Below, one piece after another: positions 1 through 6,963 of a stretch of DNA of 36,097 bases. A program made the position numbers and the translations under genes. Under the pieces are notes generated by a model. It saw only the letters and a list, made by a program, of their open reading frames with translations. It ran no database searches and was not told where the DNA came from. This DNA is from a virus: IMG/VR virus record IMGVR_UViG_3300034092_002030, positions 1 to 36,097 of that record; one strand, 5' to 3'. Numbering within the stretch: the stretch's first letter is position 1; the number at the start of each line of letters is the position of its first letter.

Positions 1-709
1 AAGAACCATCGGTTCCTGATGTTCCGCTAGTACCTGATGTACCACTTGTTCCTGAAGAACCATCGGTTCCTGATGTTCCGCTAGTGCCTGATGTACCGCT
101 TGTTCCTGAAGTTCCACTAGTTCCTGAAGAACCATCGGTTCCTGATGTTCCGCTTGTTCCTGAAGTTCCACTAGTCCCTGAGGAACCATCGGTTCCTGAA
201 GTACCGCTAGTACCTGAAGTACCGTTTGTTCCTGAAGTTCCACTTGTTCCTGAAGAACCATCGGTTCCTGATGTTCCGCTTGTTCCTGAAGTACCGCTAG
301 TTCCTGAAGTTCCATCTGTACCGCTAGTTCCTGAAGTTCCATCTGTACCGCTAGTTCCTGAAGTTCCATCAATACCCGAAGTACCACTTGTTCCTGAAGT
401 TCCACTTGTTCCTGAAGTTCCACTTGTTCCTGATGTTCCATCTGTACCGCTAGTTCCTGAAGTTCCGCTAGTTCCTGAAGTACCTGAAGTACCATCTGTA
501 CCGCTAGTTCCTGAAGTTCCACTAGTTCCTGAAGTTCCATCAATACCCGAAGTACCGCTAGTTCCTGAAGTTCCATCTGTACCGCTAGTTCCTGAAGTTC
601 CATCTGTACCGCTAGTTCCTGACGTTCCATCAATACCCGAAGTACCACTAGTTCCTGAAGTTCCATCAATACCCGAAGTGCCACTAGTTCCTGACGTACC
701 GCTCGTTCC
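1..709 (-). repeat. Gly-Thr-Ser (Gly-X-Y) coding repeat array
   Basis: On the minus strand this stretch is a degenerate tandem array of 9-base units, roughly GGAACTTCA / GGAACTAGT / GGTACTGAT. It encodes collagen-like triplets with Gly at every third residue, Thr mostly second, and Ser or Asp third. The units are close to identical and often pair into 18-base blocks. The array runs off the left edge. It has no proline, so any triple helix would lack prolyl stabilisation. The repetition also leaves the other frames open, producing a long spurious frame on the plus strand. Confidence 0.9.
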
Positions 710-1477
710 TGAACCACCAGTAATACTTACTGTTATATTACCACCACCATCATCGATGACAGTTGCACCACTAAATGTAATACCCGTAACAGATGTGATT
801 GGTGTACCACCATCTCCAACACTAAGAGTACTCGACCCACCACCACTAGCAGTAATACCTGTAACACTTATGGTACCACCTGTTGAATTATAAAATTCTA
901 AAGTACTTGTTCCTGAGAAATATGTGGCTCCTGTAATTGCGGGGTATGAGCCAGGAAATACTCTCCAAGTTGCTCCACTCCAAGAAGCATTATACCCATC
1001 AATTGTTGATGCAGTAAAGGCGTTAATAAAATTTTGACCAGCATCTGAACGATTATTTACTAAAGACGCATAATCGGTAAAAGTTACCGCAGATATACCA
1101 GTCTGACCTGTCGCGGCATTCCAAAGAGACTCATAATTAGGTATGGTAAATTGATAAACAAGTCCGGTTTCATGGACATAAACCAACATACCTAACCTTC
1201 TTCTACCTGAAGATATATTATCACTACCGAGTGTTAAAATATCAGGAGCGAATGTCTTATTAATACCTTTGTTAAACTGAATAGCAATTGTTGAACCTTC
1301 AATTAAACCAGTACCTCCCGTATAATTCCAAATAAGGTCTGTGAGGTTATAAACCTCCATATAACCACCCGTATTTAATACACTGTAAGATACCCCAAAT
1401 ACAGAGTTCCTCGACAAAGAAACCTGTGTTGATGCTTGATTGGAACTCAGGGGATTTTTGTATTCAAAATTGCTCAT
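1..1477 (-). CDS. Collagen-like fibre protein, 3' end outside window
   Basis: This frame opens with ATG at 1477 (MSNFEYKNPLSSNQ...) and has no stop before the window's left edge, so the C-terminus is missing. About 255 N-terminal residues are non-repetitive and rich in Gly, Thr, Ser and Asn, with beta-type sequence such as SVTGITFSGATVIDDGGG. From about base 709 leftward the protein becomes an unbroken Gly-X-Y array (GTS, GTD, GID, GSS) of at least 75 triplets. Such Gly-Thr-Ser arrays are known from phage tail fibres and would form a trimeric collagen-like shaft. It lies 26 bases after the 1819-aa adhesin at the end of the baseplate operon, which suits a receptor-binding or whisker fibre. The N-terminal part may attach it to the baseplate or to the neighbouring adhesin. 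The exact role is inferred, and the missing C-terminus would decide it. Confidence 0.8.
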   Translation of the reverse strand, partial: MSNFEYKNPLSSNQASTQVSLSRNSVFGVSYSVLNTGGYMEVYNLTDLIWNYTGGTGLIEGSTIAIQFNKGINKTFAPDILTLGSDNISSGRRRLGMLVYVHETGLVYQFTIPNYESLWNAATGQTGISAVTFTDYASLVNNRSDAGQNFINAFTASTIDGYNASWSGATWRVFPGSYPAITGATYFSGTSTLEFYNSTGGTISVTGITASGGGSSTLSVGDGGTPITSVTGITFSGATVIDDGGGNITVSITGGSGTSGTSGTSGTSGIDGTSGTSGTSGIDGTSGTSGTDGTSGTSGTDGTSGTSGTSGIDGTSGTSGTSGTSGTDGTSGTSGTSGTSGTSGTDGTSGTSGTSGTSGTSGTSGTSGIDGTSGTSGTDGTSGTSGTDGTSGTSGTSGTSGTSGTDGSSGTSGTSGTNGTSGTSGTSGTDGSSGTSGTSGTSGTSGTDGSSGTSGTSGTSGTSGTSGTSGTDGSSGTSGTSGTSGTSGTDGS

Positions 1478-1482
1478 CTATA

Positions 1483-1489
1483 ATAAATA
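1483..1489 (-). promoter_or_regulatory. TATTTAT element upstream of fibre gene
   Basis: The minus strand reads AACTATTTATTATAGATG, with TATTTAT ending five bases before the fibre ATG. The same heptamer, in the same orientation, lies upstream of four other genes in the window (19500, 21880, 26379, 31117). It may be a phage promoter element or simply AT-rich leader sequence. No transcript data support it. Confidence 0.25.
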
Positions 1490-1503
1490 GTTGCCTTCAT
1501 TTT

Positions 1504-4500
1504 TTATATTATAGTGTCACCCTTAAAATATATCGTGTTACCACCATTATTAATGTAGAATGCCAAGTCGGCAAATGTTGTATATACCCTATATGTTCCT
1601 GTAGGTATTGTTGTACCTGTATAATTGAACGTATCTGAATAAATGCTACTATCCATAATTAATGTCGTCATTGAATTAGGATTACCATTTATACTGTAAG
1701 CAATTTTTTGTTGTATTCCGTTATTTGTAGCCCCTGTAGGTATAATCCATGTAAACCAAGCAGAACCACCAACTGTGTTAACAGGTACTTCATGAGTTGT
1801 AAAGTTGTAAATAGATATTGCATTACCAAATGAATCAACACCACCTGAAGATTGTGGAACCGTCTGAGTTCTAACAGATGGGAACGTACCACCCGTCCAT
1901 CCTGAGAATGTTATGTATTCATTCATATCAATATTGAACAACGATGGGTTTGTTCCGTTAGGTACAGAACCGTTTGTAAATCCAAAGAATGTAGCACCTA
2001 AATCATACATGTATTGTCCGATATCTGTTGAGCCAGATTGAGGTTCGATAAATAGATACGCAATACCCGTCGACGGTGTACTACTTGGTGTTAATGTCGG
2101 AGTTGGAGTTTGAGTTGCGTTAGGTGTAGGTGTATTCGTAGGTGTTGGTGTCTGTGTAAGACCAGGTGTTGGTGTTTGTGTCGCAGTTACTGTATTTGTA
2201 GGTGTTGGTGTCTGTGTAAGACCAGGTGTTGGTGTAGAAGTTGCCGTTACTGTGTTTGTCGGCGTTAATGTTGGAGTTGGTGTTTGTGTAGGTGTTAATG
2301 TTGGAGTAGGTGTTGCACCAGTTGCACATGTGATGTCATAATCGATATTCAGACCTAAACCAAATACAGTATTTCTTAAAGGGTCTTCATCACCCGTACA
2401 ATCCGACAATAATGAAATTGTATTGTCAACCAAATTAATAGTATACGATTGAATTGGAGATGGTGTTAAACCACTTAATACATTATCAATAGTATCAACC
2501 CAAAGGTTGTCTGATGGATAATCATTTAATGTTGTACCGGTGTAAAATGGTCCTGAATATGTTATACCACTGATTTCAATGTCATAATTAAACACAGCAG
2601 TATTCAAAGTACATGCTGTAGCACCCGTACCTACCAAATCAATATACCCCTCGTTTAACATTTCATACATACCACGTTTTGTTCCGTAGGTTGTAATGAA
2701 CTCTCTCTCACAAATGGTAGCCAACTGATATCCCGAAACGATAGATGCTCCACAAACAATTGTTGTTGTGGTGGTTGCGGAACATCCATTTGAATCCTGA
2801 ACCGTTAAGTTATATGAACCACCTGTTAATCCAGTAATTGTTGTTCCTGTCTGTCCAGAAGGAACATTATTTGACCAATAAAGATTATATGGCGATGCCC
2901 CTTGTAATATTGTTGCGGTTATCTGACCATCATTACCATAAACACAGTTCGTAGGTGTTAATACAAACTGTACCCCTGTCGAACCCGTAATATTAAAGGC
3001 TTCATTAATACTACAACCGTCAGAGTCTGTAACACTTACCGAGTAAGTGCCAATCGACATATTACTAAAGGTAAATGCCGTTGCGGTGGTATCAAGAATC
3101 TGCATTCCGTTACTCACCACATAGTCTAATACCCCTGTGTATCCACTACCAACAGCAACATTTACGGAACCAATACTTTGTCCGCATGTAGCCCCCGTAG
3201 TTGATAATGTTAAATTAAATTTAGGAACCGCGTTAATAACGACAGTTTCGTAATAGGTACAACCGTTAGCTGTGGATACAGCAATTAAGTATGTATCTCC
3301 ACTTAGGCTTGAAAATAGGTAGTTGTTACTATTAGTGGTTGCACTTGATGATACACCACTCGATTGACCTGAATATGAATAGGTATATGGTGGGGCACTA
3401 CCATTGACAGATATGTTAATAAATCCATAACTACCACAAGAATTTAGACCTGAATTTACATTAACAGAGATAAGACCACCCTGACTTATAATCTGATTTG
3501 AACCGAAAACGGTACATAAATTAGCATCCCTAACAAAAAATCCAAAGTCACCAGCAGAAACACCCGTAAATGTAAATGAGTTTGATGATACACCCGATAA
3601 TGACTGACCCGTACTACCCGAATAGTAGAACGGCGCAGTCCCCCCCGATGTAGTAACAGTTACTTGACCATTACTTTGTAAACAACCAGGTTGTATTACG
3701 GTTATAGTATTAACGGCAAAATTTGAAACATTCGGAACAATGGCACTTTTAACAACCACACAATTGTTTGAATCTGTGACCTCAACAGAATATGTGCTAG
3801 CAGAAAGACCCGTAATTGTATCACCCGTTTGTCCGTTAGACCAAAGATATGTGTATGGCGCAACACCTGTCTCACCCGTCACTTGGAGAGCTCCTGCATT
3901 AATACCACAATTGGGATTACCCGAGATTGAGAATCCGTAGTCAAATCCTGTAGACGCGCTAACGGTAATTGTTGCTGTGGTTGCACTCGCACCACCAAAA
4001 TCAACAACCTCAGCATAATAATCGCCCGGACTTAAATTGGTGAACTCATAAGGATTTATAGAGTATGGCCCTTGTGATATCTGTACAGTATCTTGATATA
4101 ATGTTATAGTATATGGTAAAGAACCTGAATCACCACTAACATAGAAACTTCCATTGTCTAACCCACATGTAGTATCTTCAACGTCAACAATTACCGCGTC
4201 CAAACAACCTTCAAGTACAATATTAATATATTGCTCACTGTTAAAACCACCCGAAGAATCGTTTAACCTGAATACATAGGTACCACCGGTTAATCCAGTG
4301 TACTCAACAGTACCTGTAAAACTAACATAACTTGGTAAAGTTCCAGGTATGTCATTATCCAACGTATATGGTGGTACACCACCCAAAGGTGTGAATACTA
4401 TTCTACCACCATTGGGGTCTGCACAAGTTCCAGTTATACTAAAGGAATACGACAACTCATTAATAGGTAGTGTCGGTGTCGGTGTCGGTGTTGTAGTAGG

Positions 4501-6963
4501 AGTGATTGTGTTAGTTGGAGTATTTGTTGGTGTTTTTGTGGGAGTAATTGTGTTAGTTGGAGTATTTGTTGGTGTTTTTGTTAAGGTAGGTGTTACTGTA
4601 GGTGTTTGTGTATTAGTTGGTGTATTAGTTGGTGTCGGAGTTAGACATGGATTTGCACTTGTACAAACAACACAATCAACATATTCTATGAATGAAACAC
4701 CAATTGCAGAATATGTAGGTCCGACACCTGAGTATGGGATTACAGTTGCACAACCTGTAAAGTCTAAAGAACCTGAAATATTATATGCATTCCCCTCAAT
4801 TAAATAACCAGCCACATTCTCAAATCTAAACAAAGAACCATCACAACAACCCGATAACAAATAAATGTCGTATGGTTCAGTTGGAGTAGGTGTTTGAGTG
4901 TTCGTTACAGTTGGGGTAGGAGTTTCTGTAGGCGTATTGGTTGGAGTCTCCGTAATAGTTGGTGTCGGAGTTGGGGTTGGAGTTGGTGAGGAACAACAGT
5001 TATAACTATTAGACCATGATGATGTACCACTAAGTGGCGCATTATCTTGATAAAAAAATATGTCTGTCAATACACCAATTTGACTTGATAATGCACAAAC
5101 AGTATGTGTATATGCCGACGCTACTGAATATTCAACTTGAGTAAGTAAGTTATTACAGTCGGTATAAACTAAATAAACTTTTCCATCTTGTGATGGGTCA
5201 AAAGTATTCCCCGTGGCACTTAATAAATCTCCAGATGTTACAATAACATCTAAGAAGCTACAAACACAAGTTGTTGGAGTAGGTGTAACGGTCGGTGTGA
5301 CTGTTGCGGTTGCAGCAATTGTCGGTGTTAGTGTTGGTGTAACTGTAGGCGTTACAGTCATTGTAGGCGTGGGTGTCGGTGAAGGACATGGGACAATTGT
5401 TTCACATTCATCACAGTCATTAAAAATGTTAAATGATGGTATGAATGTAGTTCCCGCACCCCCCACTTGAACATTTTGTACCTCATAACATGTTCCCGTA
5501 TAGTTTATTACTTGTCCATTAGTTGGTACTGTACATCCAGCACCTTCTATTGTAGTTGTAGTTGCATCACAACAATTAGTTAAATCAGCAGTCCAATTAA
5601 AACATGGATTTTCTACCAAAGTACAATCTGTACAATCAGTATAATAAGTGGTTGCTGACATTATACCTATTTCAGGAGCGACCGCCATAATTTCATAACA
5701 ACAACCCCCCACTTCATACACTAAACCAATCGCAGAATTTGCTAATGGAACACTTAGATTTAATTGAAAAGTATGTGTACAACAATCTTCAACTAACATA
5801 TCAACAAAAACGACAGATTCTGTCGGTGTGATTGTTGGAGTGACTGTTGGAGTAGTGGTTATAGTCGGAGTAACCGTAGGCGTAACCGTAAGTGTAGGTG
5901 TTGGTGTTGGTGATGGGCAAGGATTATCAACAATACATGGGCCACACGCACTTTCACCACCATACCACGTTACAGGTGTTACTGCACTTGCAGGTCCCGG
6001 TACAGTTTGACCATCTATATCATAACATTGTCCGTCACTACCCTCGAATACAGTTCCCGGTAAAAATGAAACTCCTTCACCTATAGAATTACCAGTTAAA
6101 ATTGATATTGTAATTGGTGTACCACCACAACAAGGAGTTGCGGTATAATACCAAACTTCACTGGGATTTGTAGTTGCGGTACAAGTAGCACATGAGACAA
6201 ATGTCGCACCAGACGTAATTACAGCACTGCCAGTAGATGCCGTATATGGTGTAGCACAATCAGGAATTTCTAAACATCCACCGTATTGGGTGGATATAAC
6301 TTGTCCTGGTGGTATACGAGTACCGACAATTTCATAAGTTGTGTACGGACTTCCTAATATATTACCAAAACAATCTGTAGTTGCACTATATACCCATCTT
6401 ATACCAGGTAACAAATTGGATTCATTTACTGAAGTTGATGCCGACCAAGGTATTGCTCCATTACAATCATTTGCAGTAACACTAGAACCCACATATGTAC
6501 TAAAAGATGTGTTACATAACCCATTGTTTACCAATGCTAATTGTACTGCCACATTGGGTAAATAAACCGTACTATTATAAACCACCGAATTGTTAACCAA
6601 AAAGTGCGCAGATGTATCACCAGTTAATATATCACTAGCAGTATAACCTGTTAAAGTTGATTCCCATAAGAATGGCACTAACGGTAACTTATTTGAACAA
6701 CACGCAGTGCTAAATACAACAAAATTTATATTGAATGTATCACTATTAGATAAAGTGTAATCCGCAGCTGATGGTGTTGTTGTTACCGACGTAACATCAA
6801 AATATCTACTACCAAGTTGTAATGTTGTGTAGGTACCACCTGTCCAAAAAGAAAGTGAGGTCGCATCATTGGCACCAACTAAATTATCAGGCCATGCTAG
6901 TGTATAACTATACGCAGTTCCTGATGTACATTTTTCTGTAAGTCCTAAATACCAAATAGCCAT
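1504..6963 (-). CDS. Giant mosaic adhesin with SprB-like repeats and Pro/Thr linkers
   Basis: This 1819-aa protein is probably a virion-attached adhesin or fibre. It starts with ATG overlapping the stop of the gp7-like gene (TAATG). In order it has an N-terminal domain (about 1-190), Cys-rich repeats with CC, CxxC and PCPSPTPTPT motifs (about 195-350, 385-520, 695-770), Pro/Thr linkers between them, and seven SprB-like repeats (about 838-1407). These are followed by a module also found at the C-terminus of the gp7-like protein (about 1448-1545), another Pro/Thr linker, and a C-terminal domain (about 1630-1819). The clearest SprB-type unit contains GVAPYTYLWSNGQTGDTITG and ends YSVEVTDSNNC. 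SprB repeats are known from Flavobacterium gliding adhesins. There is no obvious signal peptide, which fits a phage particle protein. A role in binding the cell surface is inferred from domains and position. Confidence 0.8.
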   Translation of the reverse strand: MAIWYLGLTEKCTSGTAYSYTLAWPDNLVGANDATSLSFWTGGTYTTLQLGSRYFDVTSVTTTPSAADYTLSNSDTFNINFVVFSTACCSNKLPLVPFLWESTLTGYTASDILTGDTSAHFLVNNSVVYNSTVYLPNVAVQLALVNNGLCNTSFSTYVGSSVTANDCNGAIPWSASTSVNESNLLPGIRWVYSATTDCFGNILGSPYTTYEIVGTRIPPGQVISTQYGGCLEIPDCATPYTASTGSAVITSGATFVSCATCTATTNPSEVWYYTATPCCGGTPITISILTGNSIGEGVSFLPGTVFEGSDGQCYDIDGQTVPGPASAVTPVTWYGGESACGPCIVDNPCPSPTPTPTLTVTPTVTPTITTTPTVTPTITPTESVVFVDMLVEDCCTHTFQLNLSVPLANSAIGLVYEVGGCCYEIMAVAPEIGIMSATTYYTDCTDCTLVENPCFNWTADLTNCCDATTTTIEGAGCTVPTNGQVINYTGTCYEVQNVQVGGAGTTFIPSFNIFNDCDECETIVPCPSPTPTPTMTVTPTVTPTLTPTIAATATVTPTVTPTPTTCVCSFLDVIVTSGDLLSATGNTFDPSQDGKVYLVYTDCNNLLTQVEYSVASAYTHTVCALSSQIGVLTDIFFYQDNAPLSGTSSWSNSYNCCSSPTPTPTPTPTITETPTNTPTETPTPTVTNTQTPTPTEPYDIYLLSGCCDGSLFRFENVAGYLIEGNAYNISGSLDFTGCATVIPYSGVGPTYSAIGVSFIEYVDCVVCTSANPCLTPTPTNTPTNTQTPTVTPTLTKTPTNTPTNTITPTKTPTNTPTNTITPTTTPTPTPTLPINELSYSFSITGTCADPNGGRIVFTPLGGVPPYTLDNDIPGTLPSYVSFTGTVEYTGLTGGTYVFRLNDSSGGFNSEQYINIVLEGCLDAVIVDVEDTTCGLDNGSFYVSGDSGSLPYTITLYQDTVQISQGPYSINPYEFTNLSPGDYYAEVVDFGGASATTATITVSASTGFDYGFSISGNPNCGINAGALQVTGETGVAPYTYLWSNGQTGDTITGLSASTYSVEVTDSNNCVVVKSAIVPNVSNFAVNTITVIQPGCLQSNGQVTVTTSGGTAPFYYSGSTGQSLSGVSSNSFTFTGVSAGDFGFFVRDANLCTVFGSNQIISQGGLISVNVNSGLNSCGSYGFINISVNGSAPPYTYSYSGQSSGVSSSATTNSNNYLFSSLSGDTYLIAVSTANGCTYYETVVINAVPKFNLTLSTTGATCGQSIGSVNVAVGSGYTGVLDYVVSNGMQILDTTATAFTFSNMSIGTYSVSVTDSDGCSINEAFNITGSTGVQFVLTPTNCVYGNDGQITATILQGASPYNLYWSNNVPSGQTGTTITGLTGGSYNLTVQDSNGCSATTTTTIVCGASIVSGYQLATICEREFITTYGTKRGMYEMLNEGYIDLVGTGATACTLNTAVFNYDIEISGITYSGPFYTGTTLNDYPSDNLWVDTIDNVLSGLTPSPIQSYTINLVDNTISLLSDCTGDEDPLRNTVFGLGLNIDYDITCATGATPTPTLTPTQTPTPTLTPTNTVTATSTPTPGLTQTPTPTNTVTATQTPTPGLTQTPTPTNTPTPNATQTPTPTLTPSSTPSTGIAYLFIEPQSGSTDIGQYMYDLGATFFGFTNGSVPNGTNPSLFNIDMNEYITFSGWTGGTFPSVRTQTVPQSSGGVDSFGNAISIYNFTTHEVPVNTVGGSAWFTWIIPTGATNNGIQQKIAYSINGNPNSMTTLIMDSSIYSDTFNYTGTTIPTGTYRVYTTFADLAFYINNGGNTIYFKGDTII
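2087..2310 (-). repeat. Pro/Thr linker with 60-bp tandem repeat
   Basis: This encodes a TPTPTNT / TVTATQTPTPG type linker between the shared module and the C-terminal domain of the adhesin. At DNA level a block containing TGTCTGTGTAAGACCAGGTG recurs with a period of 60 bases (around 2150 and 2210). This is a low-complexity flexible or rigid stalk and a likely site for repeat-number variation. Confidence 0.8.
2745..4450 (-). repeat. Seven SprB-like repeats of the adhesin
   Basis: These are protein-level repeats of about 70-85 residues. A typical unit has an early Cys (NxxCG or TxCG), then NG or GS, a G-x-PYxY core, a TGL(S/T)xGxY segment, and VxDSNGC near the end. The units are divergent, with the third and seventh closest to the SprB repeat family (GVAPYTYLWSN; GASPYNLYWSN). 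They form one uninterrupted block flanked by Pro/Thr linkers. Repeat boundaries were judged by eye. Confidence 0.75.
4468..4640 (-). repeat. Pro/Thr linker with 42-bp direct repeat
   Basis: This encodes TPTNTPTNTITPTKTPTNT-type sequence just before the SprB-like block. Two adjacent 42-base copies lie at 4501-4542 and 4543-4584 and differ at only a few positions, consistent with recent tandem duplication. Confidence 0.8.
4880..5000 (-). repeat. Pro/Thr linker in adhesin
   Basis: This encodes CCSSPTPTPTPTPTITETPT and similar sequence up to PTEPYDIY. It separates two Cys-containing domains of the 1819-aa protein. Low-complexity spacer. Confidence 0.75.
5270..5395 (-). repeat. Pro/Thr linker in adhesin
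   Basis: This encodes PCPSPTPTPTMTVTPTVTPT and continues to TPTPTTCVC. The PCPSPTPTPT entry into the linker is the same as in the linker at 5820-5920, which suggests that a Cys-rich domain plus linker unit was duplicated. Confidence 0.75.
5820..5920 (-). repeat. Pro/Thr linker in adhesin
   Basis: This encodes PCPSPTPTPTLTVTPTVTPT and continues to TITPTESV. It is the first Pro/Thr spacer of the adhesin and follows a CGPC motif and a PCPSP junction. Confidence 0.75.

Noticed and set aside
1-709. Possible CRISPR or minisatellite array
   Set aside because: The repeats are in-frame 9-base coding units with no unique spacers.
84-893. Long plus-strand frame rich in VPEVPLVPEVP
   Set aside because: It is the mirror of the minus-strand Gly-Thr-Ser array. 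The 9-base repeat leaves several frames open, and the real gene continues on the minus strand with a non-repetitive N-terminus.
4349-6010. Plus-strand frames with GVGVGVTVGVTV repeats (4349-4807, 5213-5470, 5828-6010)
   Set aside because: These mirror the Pro/Thr linkers of the minus-strand adhesin and have no coding context of their own.
1504-6963. Diversity-generating retroelement target in the adhesin or fibre
   Set aside because: No reverse transcriptase gene and no template/variable repeat pair with adenine-specific differences was seen in the window.
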